Shown: in pieces, positions 30,525 through 40,565 of the stretch
Layout of the letters: the number at the start of each line of letters is the position of its first letter
How positions within the stretch are numbered: position 1 is the first letter of the stretch
Assembly (NCBI RefSeq): GCF_001761485.1
Contig: NC_090771.1
Location: 1,426,001 to 1,490,000 of the forward strand
From: Yarrowia lipolytica
Lineage: Eukaryota; Ascomycota; Dipodascomycetes; Dipodascales
Direction of reading: 5' to 3'
DNA: 64,000 nucleotides
The notes under the pieces: generated by a model
Told to the model about the DNA's origin: nothing
The model's database searches: none
Seen by the model: only the letters and a program-made list of their open reading frames with translations
Made by a program: the position numbers and the translations under genes

Positions 30525-30981
30525 TCACGAGATTCACACCCCCAAAATCAAAACGTTCTCGCAAGAGATACTAATTTATATAACGAGTAATGATATTTCT
30601 TCAAGAATATTACCCAGTATGTACAGTAAACTTATAACTAAGTTGTTTTCTGGCTCTTATTTAATTCTGGGGAAGCGGTTTTTTTATTGTTTTTTTTTAT
30701 TGTTTTTTATTGTTTTTTTATTGTTTTTTTATTATTTTTTATTGTTTTTTATTTATTATTTATTTATTTATTTATTATTTATTTTGGTTTTTATTCTAAT
30801 GATTCATTACACATGCTATATACCTACAATTAATAAGCCGGGTTATTGGCGTTCAATAAATCATACACTTCTGAATCATTGCGGTGTGCGCTGCGAGGAT
30901 TTTTTTTCTAAAGATTCATTAGCGATTACATAATACGAAGTCACATAGTATCATATATCTTTCTAAATTTTTCAAATTCCT
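30525..30981. other. Intergenic region with T-rich tract
   Basis: It holds the 3' end of the ferric reductase and a T-rich low-complexity block (30679-30786), then short spacer to tRNA-Val. No gene seen. Confidence 0.6.
30679..30786. repeat. T-rich low-complexity tract (TTTTTATTG / TTTA units)
   Basis: About 108 bp consist of T-runs broken by ATTG and then TTTA units, downstream of the ferric reductase stop. It looks like a slippage-prone, nucleosome-disfavouring tract. Confidence 0.75.
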
Positions 30982-31055
30982 GGTTTCTTGGTCTAGTTGG
31001 TCATGGCATCTGCTTAACACGCAGAACGTCGGCAGTTCGATCCTGCCAGAAATCA
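30982..31055 (+). tRNA. tRNA-Val(AAC)
   Basis: The cloverleaf is complete without an intron. Acceptor GGTTTCT pairs with AGAAATC, followed by discriminator A. The D arm contains AGTTGG, the anticodon arm TCTGC-TTAACAC-GCAGA gives anticodon AAC, and the T arm is GGCAG-TTCGATC-CTGCC. A T-run follows as Pol III terminator. No 5S rRNA is fused downstream, unlike many Yarrowia tRNAs. Confidence 0.95.
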
Positions 31056-31372
31056 CTTTTTGTACACATCGCGTGCTTTTCTTTTTATTCTCTGGAACAG
31101 CCTGTAATCTTTTAACAACCTCTTTTGCACCTCCTATGGTGACGCCACCTGTCGTTGATAGCTACAGGGACAAGTAGAGTACAAATCACCCAACGACTTT
31201 TTTTCCTGCTTTTTACACCCTTTATCCATATTTGAGGAAAAACCTACACAGTAGACTAATTACTTAACTCAATACTTATCAACCTAGCTACTCGATTAGC
31301 TTCACATGAGACATGCAGTGAGACAGCGAGATAACCGTTCTTGCATACAGTAATACAACGCCACCATCGACC
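31056..31372. other. Promoter region of the WD40 gene
   Basis: It begins with the T-run terminator of tRNA-Val. The rest is pyrimidine-rich spacer leading to ACCATGG at 31373. No further element recognised. Confidence 0.5.
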
Positions 31373-33802
31373 ATGGCTAAAAGAAAACGAGCCTGCCTAG
31401 GCGTGCGCCCAACCGACACACACACAAGATTTGTGGTCCGAAACGTGGCCTATCTGCTCTCAATGTGTCCATCAGAAGATCTGCCACCTCACCTTGCTCG
31501 TATCAGAGACACACCTTACGACTATGCTGCCCCGCTACTGGAATGGAAGGATGTGCATGTTTTTTTGAGCTCTCAAGACGGCGTGACAGACGAATTAGTA
31601 GGCATGGTTAAGAAATGTCACGAGATACTCTCTGATGCCAACGAGTCTCTCTTCATTCCTCATGTTTACAACGGCAACGGTCTTGACTCCGAAGGAGGAC
31701 TAGGTCCTTACCACATGTGGCTTGGACGCCGCCATTTGACGTTGGAGGACTACGGAATGGCGCTGGAGAACGATCAGTACAGCTTTGGAGAAGGGTATCC
31801 GAACTTCAGCAGCCTCGAGCTCATTCAGAAGAATCACACTGGGCAGTTCCCTGAGGAGGAGATTGGCTACAATTGCATGAACCTGTGGTACTTGCGCCTC
31901 CTGGACAACCCTCTCTCTCCTTTATTTCTTCATGTGAAGGCTCTGCTGAGATATGACGAGTTCCCTGATAATTGGTGGCACGTGAACTTCCAAGACCGCA
32001 AATCGGCTATCAAGAACGACAAGGCTGCCGCACTAGTACGGAGAATGATTTCGGCAACCGAACTGGCCAACGGACTTGTCACTCTCACCGAGCTACGAAG
32101 TGGTTACTTCTTCGGTGTTAAGACCCCTCCTGACCTTTTGCCTGATGATCATCCTGTCTACCAGGGACAGTTTGACGACTTTGTGCTTGGCCATCGTCAC
32201 TTGACACGCCGTCATCGCCAGGAATACATGAAAAGTTGGGGTCAATACATCTCTCCTCGATTACAGAAGCTGTTAGGATTCAAGGCGAGAGAAGGAAAAC
32301 CACTGAGAGACACGAGAGGTGTCAAGCATGCCCAGAAACAGCTGTTCGGAAAGGGGTCTATTAGAGAGAACATAGCCAGGCGTGAGCTATCCGGAAGTAA
32401 TCAGCACAATCGTCTGTTTAAAGCCTCTTTCCTGCCAAATCCCATTGGTAAGGTAATCCAGAGTGAAGAATCTCGAACATACTGCGGTGCTTACTCATCG
32501 GATGGTTCTCGGTATCTCACAATAAATCAAGACTCGGTAGCCACTTTGTATCACGTTGATACGGACGGCGTCCCCTCTTATCTCTCGGCAACCATTCCTC
32601 TTCATTCAAACTCTTGGACCATCACTGACTGTGCATTTGCCAATACATGCAACAAATGGGCTGCAGTAGCATTTGATGGCTGTTTGTACATTTCAGGAGA
32701 TATGGATGAAGATGAGGAAGACTGCGACTTTGAGGAAGTGAACACTTATGGCCACGCAGCCGCATTTTCGGTTAAGTGGAGTTCTGACGATCGACTTATG
32801 TTACTTGGAAGGTCCGCACGGCTTGGATATACCGTCATTGATTCAGAAACTGGAAAATACATGTATCGAAGAAAGAGTTTATCCGACATGAATGAAGCCA
32901 CTTGGGCAACAGGGTCCGATAACGTGTTTTTTGGAGCAATGGACAGCGGGACGCTTGACCAGTTCGATCTACGCCTCAAGGACTCACATATTCGATCATT
33001 TGTGGGTCATTTGAGTGGTCTTACATCGTGTGATGTGCATTCAGATGGTGTACATGTTCTGACAACGGCCAAAGATGGAAGATCCAAGCTTTGGGATGTT
33101 CGAAAAGCATCTCTGCAGCGAAACGGAGAGTATGTCTCCCGTTCAGAGTTCAACCAGTACCGCATCAGATCCGATTACAGAGAAACACTTAGTTACCTTC
33201 CACCCAGTATGGAAGATCATCCTCTTGATGAAAGTGTGGTGACTTACTCCGGAGCCTTCGTTGTCAAGAGTCTAGTCCGGTCTCGTTTCAGCCCCTGTGG
33301 AGGGTACGTGGCTAGTGGTTCAGCAGATGGAATAGTGCGTGTTTGGAAGCTCGATGGAACCCTAGCAACGTGCTTGAATAGTCACCAATCTCTGAAGACT
33401 GCTACAGACAGGTACCTTGATCCTGCCCTGATTGGTGCGCGTGCTTCTTTATCTTCTCTTATCCGTGATGTTCAGTGGCATCCCAAGTCCAATGCCTTGG
33501 CAGCTTCAATGTTCATCAGCAGTCCCGACGATGGGCTTGCACTTAGAGAACGCCTTGATAATTTACATGGAGTATCTGTGGGCGGGGCTTTCACTTGGCA
33601 GACCTTTCAGCCTCAGCAATGTGGAGCAACAGTTGTGCACTCTGTGGGAACGGATATGGGACTGTTCCGGACCGAGAAGGACAAAATGAGTCTGAAGCCA
33701 TACATATACGAGTGTCCTGAGTATTTTAAAACGGAGGAGCGTGTCAGAGGTGACTCTGGATATTCTTTATCAGAGCGGTGGTATGAGGTACATGGCAGCT
33801 AG
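31373..33802 (+). CDS. WD40-repeat protein, DCAF11/LEC14B-like
   Basis: A single exon codes for 809 residues; the ATG at 31373 sits in an ACCATGG context. A basic N-terminus (MAKRKRACLG) and about 350 residues without known domain precede WD40 repeats from about residue 365. Examples are SRTYCGAYSSDGSRYLTINQ, SFVGHLSGLTSCDVHSDGVH followed by DGRSKLWDVRKAS, and FSPCGGYVASGSADGIVRVW. The order RTYCGAYSSDG.. then AVKWSS.. then GH.S.LTS.. and the SKLWDVR end resemble DCAF11/WDR23, a substrate receptor of CUL4-DDB1 ligases. This is a resemblance judged by eye. It could be another nuclear WD40 protein. The segment RSGYFFGVKTPPDLLPDDHPVYQG, split around residues 240-265, may be a family marker. Confidence 0.65.
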   Translation: MAKRKRACLGVRPTDTHTRFVVRNVAYLLSMCPSEDLPPHLARIRDTPYDYAAPLLEWKDVHVFLSSQDGVTDELVGMVKKCHEILSDANESLFIPHVYNGNGLDSEGGLGPYHMWLGRRHLTLEDYGMALENDQYSFGEGYPNFSSLELIQKNHTGQFPEEEIGYNCMNLWYLRLLDNPLSPLFLHVKALLRYDEFPDNWWHVNFQDRKSAIKNDKAAALVRRMISATELANGLVTLTELRSGYFFGVKTPPDLLPDDHPVYQGQFDDFVLGHRHLTRRHRQEYMKSWGQYISPRLQKLLGFKAREGKPLRDTRGVKHAQKQLFGKGSIRENIARRELSGSNQHNRLFKASFLPNPIGKVIQSEESRTYCGAYSSDGSRYLTINQDSVATLYHVDTDGVPSYLSATIPLHSNSWTITDCAFANTCNKWAAVAFDGCLYISGDMDEDEEDCDFEEVNTYGHAAAFSVKWSSDDRLMLLGRSARLGYTVIDSETGKYMYRRKSLSDMNEATWATGSDNVFFGAMDSGTLDQFDLRLKDSHIRSFVGHLSGLTSCDVHSDGVHVLTTAKDGRSKLWDVRKASLQRNGEYVSRSEFNQYRIRSDYRETLSYLPPSMEDHPLDESVVTYSGAFVVKSLVRSRFSPCGGYVASGSADGIVRVWKLDGTLATCLNSHQSLKTATDRYLDPALIGARASLSSLIRDVQWHPKSNALAASMFISSPDDGLALRERLDNLHGVSVGGAFTWQTFQPQQCGATVVHSVGTDMGLFRTEKDKMSLKPYIYECPEYFKTEERVRGDSGYSLSERWYEVHGS

Positions 33803-34012
33803 ACCATTAACAATTCATTAAGTATTTATTCTGACTAGTGTCAACTATTGCACTTATGGTAAAGAAAATTCGAAGTAAGTTTAGAAGATGTCCCAATTAC
33901 TGTAACGTTCTCTTATGCACACTCCCACCCACCACCACAACAGAGTTCAATATCGATTCAAACCCATCATCACTTTTACCAGCCCAAAACACGACCCCGA
34001 CACTCAAGCAAG

Positions 34013-34899
34013 ATGGCAGCAGGAGCCTCTCTGAAGCGGATCAAGGTAAGTATTGACAGCAAAATGTCGAAACATCACGTCATGAGAACCCCCTCTACCC
34101 ATGCCCGCTTTTGCTAACCCAGAACATTGCAATCTCGCGACCCATTCTCTATGGAAACACGGCGACGCCACTGACGGAGGAGGAGAAGGCAAATCCTGCT
34201 GTCTCGCCCGATCACACGCACAGCTGGACGATCTTCGTGCGGTCACCCGTGCTGGATATGAAGTCTGATGCGGCGTCTATATCACGTGTCAAAAACAAAC
34301 TGGCAGTTGCAACTAACAAGAAGGAGGCAAGTCCAACACCCGAAACCAACCACGAGCTTGGATTCATCAAAAAGGTGGTTTTCAAGCTCCACGACACGTA
34401 CGCCAACTCCACTCGAACGATAGAAGAGCCTCCCTTTGAGGTAACGGAAACAGGGTGGGGAGAGTTCGAAATCAGCATCCGGATCTTCTTCCCCACGGAA
34501 ATGGGAGAGAAGAACATTCTACTGTACCACCATCTCAAGCTGCATCCCTACAAGAAGGACAATATTCCTGCTCAAATCGGAGCACCAGGAGGAGCCCCTA
34601 ACGCCAATGAGGATGAGGAGAACACGAATGTCCCGCAACCAGTTGACTCATACGTGTACGACGAGCTGGTGTTCAACGAACCGTCAGAACAGATGTTCGA
34701 ACTGCTCACATCTAGGCCTGGCGCTCTGCTGCCGGCAAAGTCGGATCCCAACGATCCCAGTAAGTCGTACTCGTTGCAAACAGAGGCCGAGGAGCTGGAC
34801 CGACTCACCGCGGGTCTGGAAACGGTGTACCAGCAGGTGCAGAAGACCAAGGAGTATATTCTTCAGCTGGAGAAGGAAAAAGAGACTCTGTCGCAATAG
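34013..34899 (+). CDS. YAF9: YEATS-domain protein YAF9 of NuA4 and SWR1 complexes, two exons
   Basis: Exon 1 is 34013-34045 (MAAGASLKRIK) and exon 2 is 34123-34899. The intron is 77 bp, with donor GTAAGT and acceptor CTAACCCAG. The product has 269 residues. The YEATS domain reads SRPILYGNTATPL, HTHSWTIFVRSP, GFIKKVVFKLHDTYANSTRT and EVTETGWGEFEISIRIFF, all close to yeast Yaf9. The C-terminal part keeps DELVFNEPSEQMFELLTSRP and ends in a coiled coil (LETVYQQVQKTKEYILQLEK). YEATS domains read acylated histone H3. An insert of about 37 residues after TIFVRSP, absent from S. cerevisiae Yaf9, lengthens the early loop. Confidence 0.94.
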
Positions 34900-35560
34900 C
34901 ACGACAGCAGGTTGTATAGTATAATATGTGATTTATTGAACGAGAGGAGATTATGAGCTGGTTGGTGAATGTACGTTGAGACAATATGGGGTTATAGCTG
35001 CCGTCATACCTAATCGGACTACAAATTATATTGAAGTCCTACATCAATGCGACCAAAGACAGAAGCACCTGTACTGGATGTACTGTACTTATGTACTGTA
35101 ATACAGTATTTAACACCTTTTCTCGTCACTAAGAGCTTTAGTAGTTAACTCGCTACTTGTAGTATTTCCCAATCTCAGATATTAGCGCCAAAGTCTCAGA
35201 TCCGGGATTGATAGGCCATTACTCCGTATTTTCCAAAAGCGGTATTAAATGGAAATGGTGGGGCTCGAACTGCAGCTCTCACTGACACACATGTCCTGAT
35301 GAACGAAGGAGGTGGATGGTAAGATGTGTGGAGGACGTGATAAATTGAACTGTTTGATGACAATGATTCAAATGTGACACCGATGCAACATTTCTCAATC
35401 GACCATCGATACTTGCTCCTTATAATAGTATTATGAAAGCGCCACCACTACAGCCCACGAATGTGTCATTTTTCGGTAATGCTCAATTAAAGTTCACAAG
35501 TCCCAGACGCGCACACCACCATCTACAGTCGAGTCTCCACCACCCACGACATACACATCA
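34900..35560. other. Intergenic region between YAF9 and ARP9
   Basis: No gene seen. A cluster of TGTACTGTA-type words lies at about 35070-35107, and a TACTTGTA word near 35155. A GGCTCGAACTGC string near 35268 recalls a tRNA T-arm, but the stem does not pair. Confidence 0.6.
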
Positions 35561-36955
35561 ATGGTCCAGTACAGAGACGAAAACATCCTGGTGGTGAGCA
35601 TTGGGTCCAAGACTACCCAGGCGCAGTTTGGGCTGGCTGAGAGCTTGACCCAGGCCCAGGCCAAGGTTCCTTCTGTTATCTACAGAGTGCCCAATCCTGA
35701 CGGCTCCAACAAGCCGTTCTTTTCGAGCACTGGAGATGAAGCCAACGCCGTTTGGCCGCTCAAGGAGGGCAAGATTGTCGACCTGCCAGCCTTTGAGTAC
35801 CTGCTGCAGTTGATTACCCAGACGATGCAGAAGACCAAGCCCGAAATTCCTCTGGCCGGCTCTGCTTTGTTTCTGGTGTCGTCTACCTTGTGGACCCGTC
35901 TGCAGCTGGAGCACGTGACTCAGTACGTGTTTGAAGAGATGAACTTCCCTGCGTTCGCCGCCATCCCCGAGGCCGTGTGTCTCACCTACGCTTACAACTC
36001 GCCCGACGCATTTATCATTGACGTCGGAGAGGACATGACCACTCTGACGCCCATGACGGACTTCACCATCGTCGAACCCGCCCAGATCGTCATCCCCATG
36101 GGTGCCAGTAGCGTCAAGAAGAAACTTGCGGCCAAGCTGCCCGAACTCACACCTGCCCAGATTGAAGCACTGCTCAAGTCTGATATCTACGAGGTGCTGC
36201 ACAAGGATGCCAAGAACTTGTGGTCGGCCATGAACCAGCCCGACGCCCCTGATAGAGACGAGGAGACGTCAATCGACGTGGCCGCCATTGTGGCATCTGG
36301 AAAAACACGAGAGATCCTTGCCGAGCGGGAAAAGAACAAGAAGAAGGAAACAGAGATCCCCAACTCGGAAAAGAACACAAACACCTTTGTGGACGACGAT
36401 GGAGTGGAACACACGGTTGGCCAGGAGCGATTCCACGGCACTGAGGAGCTGATCGAGGCCATCACCGAAGAGACCGACTTGTCCATTTCGTTTGTGGACG
36501 AATTCTCCAAGCGGCAGCCCATCTGGAACAATATCATCATCGCTGGCGGCATTTCTGGTATCCACGGATTCAAGGAGGCCATCATGGCGTCGCTGACCAA
36601 CAAGTTCCTGGTTGCCCGACAGTCCACCTATTCGGAGCTGCCCTCCAATTTCAACACCAGTGGACGAAACACCCCCACGGTCGGAGGAGCCACCACAGGC
36701 GGCGCAACGCCCATCAACCCTCTGTACAGCCAGGCGCTGCAGACACAGATTGGCCATGGCCAGGCACCGACGTCCATGCGGCTGGCCAAGATGTCTGAGT
36801 ATTTCAGCGAGTGGAAGAGCTCCAAGCTGGAGCGAGCCGCATTCCTTGGTGCCCAGATTGGTGCCAAGCAGATTTTCGGCACTAACATCGAGGGTGCCTA
36901 CATTTCGCGACAAGAGTATAATGAGGTGGGTCCCGTGTCCGTGTGGGATATTTAA
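35561..36955 (+). CDS. ARP9: Actin-related protein 9 of SWI/SNF and RSC remodelling complexes
   Basis: A single exon codes for 464 residues from ATG at 35561. It follows yeast Arp9 (467 residues) throughout: ILVVSIGSKTTQAQFGLAES at the start, VTQYVFEEMNFPAFAAIPEA, an IIDVGEDMTTLTPMTDF phosphate-loop region, TREILAEREKNKKKETEIPN, FVDDDGVEHTVGQERFHGTE, NNIIIAGGISGIHGFKEAIM and a C-terminal LGAQIGAKQIF..YISRQEYNEVGP. Arp9 pairs with Arp7 on the HSA helix of the remodelling ATPase in the nucleus and does not need actin-like ATP turnover. A Thr/Gly-rich insert near residues 365-390 is unlike the yeast protein. Confidence 0.94.
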   Translation: MVQYRDENILVVSIGSKTTQAQFGLAESLTQAQAKVPSVIYRVPNPDGSNKPFFSSTGDEANAVWPLKEGKIVDLPAFEYLLQLITQTMQKTKPEIPLAGSALFLVSSTLWTRLQLEHVTQYVFEEMNFPAFAAIPEAVCLTYAYNSPDAFIIDVGEDMTTLTPMTDFTIVEPAQIVIPMGASSVKKKLAAKLPELTPAQIEALLKSDIYEVLHKDAKNLWSAMNQPDAPDRDEETSIDVAAIVASGKTREILAEREKNKKKETEIPNSEKNTNTFVDDDGVEHTVGQERFHGTEELIEAITEETDLSISFVDEFSKRQPIWNNIIIAGGISGIHGFKEAIMASLTNKFLVARQSTYSELPSNFNTSGRNTPTVGGATTGGATPINPLYSQALQTQIGHGQAPTSMRLAKMSEYFSEWKSSKLERAAFLGAQIGAKQIFGTNIEGAYISRQEYNEVGPVSVWDI

Positions 36956-37044
36956 CACTAACGGATGTCATGTAAAGTGAAGGAATGTAAAGTAATAATT
37001 GGATAGGAATAATACAAGTAGCTACAATGGTAGGGTTGATACGA

Positions 37045-37060
37045 GTACAAGTACTTGTAC
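37045..37060. repeat. Perfect 16-bp palindrome GTACAAGTACTTGTAC
   Basis: The sequence equals its own reverse complement and joins one TACAAGTA with one TACTTGTA. It lies between the convergent ends of ARP9 and the RCH1-like gene, so a 3'-end or chromatin role is more likely than a promoter role. Confidence 0.8.
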
Positions 37061-37150
37061 CACAGATTGTTTCGCAGTAATAACTATCGTGTAGAATTCA
37101 TATTACTGTATGTGCATGGTGTAAATAAATAAGGGCTGGCGAGGAGTAGA

Positions 37151-38551
37151 TCACATTTTAGCCTCTACTTCTTCATCCTGTCTGATTTTATCAGGATTAG
37201 ATTCCGACTCGAAAATAAAGTCGCTTGTATGTGTGCCTGTCGTGTTAGTATCTACTGCGGTACTTGTAACGGCGGATTTGTCCTTTCCTGCTGGAGGTGA
37301 AGATACTGGAGCAGCAGTGATGGCCGGCATAGCTTTTTCGAGGTCGTTACTAGACTTGGAGTTGACTGTTATGTCATCAAACTCGTTTTCAGGCTCCTTT
37401 CCTTCGTCTCCAATCCACCGTTTGAAAATGGGGACCAGCAACTGAGCAGTGAGAATCTGCTCTCCCTGAAAGAGGGTCAGAGGGATTGAGACGCGACCTA
37501 CAAGAGAACTACCTGATCCGTATTGTGCGTTGATGAGGGGGACACCCAGAGCGACTGTCTTTGCTGCTCCGCAGAGCATGATAGCGACGGTGTTTCTCTT
37601 GTTGAAGTAAAAACCCGAAATGAACCGATGAAGCAGTTTGTAGGGTCTGGAGGAAACCTCTGTGGGTGGATGGGGTGCTAGAAGTCTGGGAATTGGTGAT
37701 CTAGCACAGGCAAAGCAAATGACGGTGAACAACAGGTAGATGCCAATGTTGAAGAACGGAACCATGATCATGGTGGCTTTGGGCACAGACTCAAACGCGT
37801 TGTCGTAGAAGGAAGTTGAGAAGGTGGCCCATATGAGCAGCAGAAGACAAAAAGTTCCAAGCTTGGCCAGTTTGAACTTGGTGACTACCCATTTGGTCTT
37901 TGTGGGGAACACGTTCTGTACTACCTGTCCCACGAACAGAGGCACGAAGAGCGACAAACCAAGCTGTTTCATGACTCGTCGGTAAAGTTCCGTCATAGAC
38001 GAGTCCTTCGCGGGGTTACCAAACCCGAAACCCGTCGAGTCAGAAAGATAGAGCTGCAGAAGAGCAGGAGAAACGAATGCACCCATGACATTTCCAATAG
38101 TGACTTCCAACAACGACAGCGAGTCGTTTCCCCCGGCATTTCTAGTCATGACGACGTTAGACGACACCGTTGTGGGTGTGCAACCGCAAATAATCATGCC
38201 CACAAGCACGTATTTATCGATTCGTGGATCGTCAGCCGCGTAGATAGCCTTAACGAAACCAAACATGAGAGCAGGTGTGACCAGAAATGATAGCCCTTGT
38301 GTTATTAAGTGTGCTCGCCAGTTGCCCAGCTCCTTGAGCAGGGTTCTAGAGGGCATGCTGAGCCCCGAAATGAGGAAAATAGCGGCTACTGCCAGATACT
38401 CGATGGTAATATCTGACCGGATCATACCTCCTGATCTCGCGTAGTTCGGGGCGGCATATGCGATGGCAACCGCTACTCCCATGCCTATAATGAACCACTG
38501 TGAGATCAAGAAGTTTATGACCTTCATCAACTTGTCGACAAGTTTTCCCAT
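37151..38551 (-). CDS. RCH1: RCH1/SLC10A7-type membrane transporter
   Basis: A single exon codes for 466 residues. The first ATG is at 38551; the frame upstream is open only from TTG. About ten membrane segments form a bile-acid-symporter-like fold. Typical blocks are FLISQWFIIGMGVAVAIAYA, AVAAIFLISGLSMPSRTLLK, MIICGCTPTTVSSNVVMTRN followed by AGGNDSLSLLEVTIGNVMGA, and NTVAIMLCGAAKTVALGVPL. This matches fungal Rch1 (YMR034C) and human SLC10A7, plasma-membrane proteins that restrain calcium uptake. The C-terminal 70 residues are a polar cytoplasmic tail. It is convergent with ARP9, with 195 bp between stops. Confidence 0.88.
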   Translation of the reverse strand: MGKLVDKLMKVINFLISQWFIIGMGVAVAIAYAAPNYARSGGMIRSDITIEYLAVAAIFLISGLSMPSRTLLKELGNWRAHLITQGLSFLVTPALMFGFVKAIYAADDPRIDKYVLVGMIICGCTPTTVSSNVVMTRNAGGNDSLSLLEVTIGNVMGAFVSPALLQLYLSDSTGFGFGNPAKDSSMTELYRRVMKQLGLSLFVPLFVGQVVQNVFPTKTKWVVTKFKLAKLGTFCLLLLIWATFSTSFYDNAFESVPKATMIMVPFFNIGIYLLFTVICFACARSPIPRLLAPHPPTEVSSRPYKLLHRFISGFYFNKRNTVAIMLCGAAKTVALGVPLINAQYGSGSSLVGRVSIPLTLFQGEQILTAQLLVPIFKRWIGDEGKEPENEFDDITVNSKSSNDLEKAMPAITAAPVSSPPAGKDKSAVTSTAVDTNTTGTHTSDFIFESESNPDKIRQDEEVEAKM

Positions 38552-39989
38552 TCTGTTCCGGTCGGCCTTGTATCGGAGTTTTGTTGAGTATGCGCGTAGA
38601 AGAGAGTTGAAGAGCAAGTAGTTGGAGAGCCGCCGTCAGTGTTTCTGTGTTTCTGTGTCTCTGTGTGTCTCTGAAATAGAAATAATAAAGCTCTGGGCAG
38701 TCGTGTATGTTCTTGCAAGAGTTATACCATACCGAACGGATGGATCTACATTTTAATAGTCATGCTGCTTTGTGCCTGTTGTGCATAAATGCTGCAAATG
38801 TAAATTCGCTACAGTTGTACTAGCCTGTGTGGGAGACCAGGCAAATGTGTTGCAATAAGTGTGATGAAGTGAAACCAAGTTACTATATGAACTTACAAGG
38901 TCACATATCGCAGTATCGACTCTGTTCCTCATATAAGCTGTTCTCAAATTCGCTATAATACTTCTTATGCATCAATGCCGGGGTAAAACCCCAGCCGACA
39001 CGGCTCCTGAACTTTGAGCAAGCCGCAACGGAGTTAAGACTGGCGGTTGAACCTTGGCTCGTTACCAGGAGATGACTGACTGCCATCGACAGAGACAGTG
39101 ACATTTTATGACGGTAGTGCATACCTTTGGTTGTGACGAACTACTTGCAGAAACTACTTGTAGAACTTGACAACTTATGTGACCTCCTTATTGAGAGAGT
39201 GATTCTCTACCACTCACCTCCATCAGCGAGCTCTCGTTTAAAGTGCAAACTGTACCCCCACTATAAATGGCACCTTATACGAGGTTGGTGGCAGGTACAG
39301 TATTTGCGCTTCTCACGAAAGAGAGGTTGACGGGGTGCAAATGGCCAGAGGGCACAGTATATCCGACAAAATCTTGACACGGGAATACTGTTCAAAGTTT
39401 GCTGAAGAATGTTGGTTGTATTCTTAAGCAACTTTCCAACTATGAGAAAGTCATAGTTGAAAGTCTAGTAAAGATACTAGTAATGTGGGGGTTCAAAATA
39501 TGCAGAAAAAAAAAAAAACTTCTATCCCGGCACTGATAAAGAATATGACAAAGAAAAATCCAACAGGCTAGGTAGAATTCGTTTTATAGTCATTAAATAT
39601 TACCAAGTTCCAGATTATAGCTCTAAGATCCCGAGATTAGTGCACACTCATTCTTTCTCAAATTGCAGATGTACTAAGAAAGTACATACTGTAAAGTTAT
39701 GGCAAGTGATCCGTTTAGGGAGTGTTTTACCAGAACATACCCCATTGTTCGGATGTCACAGCACATACGTGTTCTGGCTTTCTGCGCAATGTAAGCATCC
39801 GAAGGTGATAATTTCTATCCATCTTTCCTCGTTATCATGTCTTCTCTACAACATCGGTATCACTCTCTGGCCGCCAGCATTCACTCACTCCAGGAAATTT
39901 CATTCCCAGTTTTAAACCATCGCCATGCATATGGAACATTGAACACACCACACTGCACAGACCCACGAACGACACATTCTTTCAACAGC
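38552..39989. other. Divergent intergenic region between RCH1 and IMP2
   Basis: No supported gene in 1.4 kb. It holds a small hairpin GGGGT-AAA-ACCCC at 38980-38992, a TACTTGTA word near 39155 and a 13-A run near 39508. A minus-strand ATG frame of 73 codons (38901-39122) has no recognisable domain. The upstream ATG of the IMP2 frame is at 39837. Confidence 0.5.
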
Positions 39990-40565
39990 ATGGGCTTTCA
40001 GGATTGGTTTGCGCAAAAGTCGCGCAAGTGGGCGGCACTGCGCCAGAAACCGGCTATGAGATTGTTCATCTGGTCAACATGGATCCCTGTGGCAATATGT
40101 TTTCTGGACCACGCCTACTTTCTCGGCCATATCAGCGGCAACAGCATGACCCCTGCTCTGAACCCCGACTCAAATCTTGGCAAGCGTGACATTGTGCTGT
40201 TGCAGAAATTCCTAATCAAACAGCCCGGTTACCTCAAGGTCGGAGACGTGGTGCTGCTGCGAAACCCCATGGATCCGGATAAGTTTTTGTGCAAGCGGAT
40301 TCTTGGAGTGGGAGGCGACGAGATTGTGACCCGCCACCCGTACCCGCAAAAGACGTGCTTTGTGCCCTTTAACCACGTGTGGGTCGAGGGCGACAACATC
40401 CATTCGTTCGACTCCAACAACTTCGGTCCAGTGTCACTCGGTCTCATGCATGGCAAGTGTCCCAAGGTGCTGTGGCCATTTAACCGTTTTGGAGCTATTC
40501 CTGACGGAGGACGAGAGGCCCGGAAGGAAAAGTTGGGGTATGTTGATGATGTTGTTGAGGGCTAA
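39990..40565 (+). CDS. IMP2: Mitochondrial inner membrane protease subunit 2
   Basis: It has 191 residues from ATG at 39990. It is a signal-peptidase-I-type Ser/Lys protease: one membrane segment (FIWSTWIPVAICFLDHAYFL), catalytic Ser52 in SGNSMTPALNP, catalytic Lys102 in KFLCKRILGVGGDEI, then HVWVEGDNIHSFDSNNFGPV, the family's box E. The order and length fit yeast Imp2 (177 residues), which with Imp1 trims intermembrane-space proteins. The same frame has an ATG at 39837 that would add 51 residues, basic and Ser-rich. I prefer 39990 because Imp2 is not known to have a presequence, but the longer form is possible. Confidence 0.9.
   Translation: MGFQDWFAQKSRKWAALRQKPAMRLFIWSTWIPVAICFLDHAYFLGHISGNSMTPALNPDSNLGKRDIVLLQKFLIKQPGYLKVGDVVLLRNPMDPDKFLCKRILGVGGDEIVTRHPYPQKTCFVPFNHVWVEGDNIHSFDSNNFGPVSLGLMHGKCPKVLWPFNRFGAIPDGGREARKEKLGYVDDVVEG

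Noticed and set aside
35255-35300. tRNA-like string GGCTCGAACTGC
   Set aside because: The T-stem does not pair on the minus strand and no anticodon or acceptor arm can be built.
37215-37235. Possible intron acceptor (CTAACACGACAG) inside RCH1
   Set aside because: The reading frame is continuous through it and no matching donor exists nearby; it encodes a Thr/Asn-rich tail.
38930-39120. Possible 5S rRNA (GGAGTTAAGAC string)
   Set aside because: The other conserved 5S internal-control blocks are absent. None of the three tRNAs has a fused 5S gene either.
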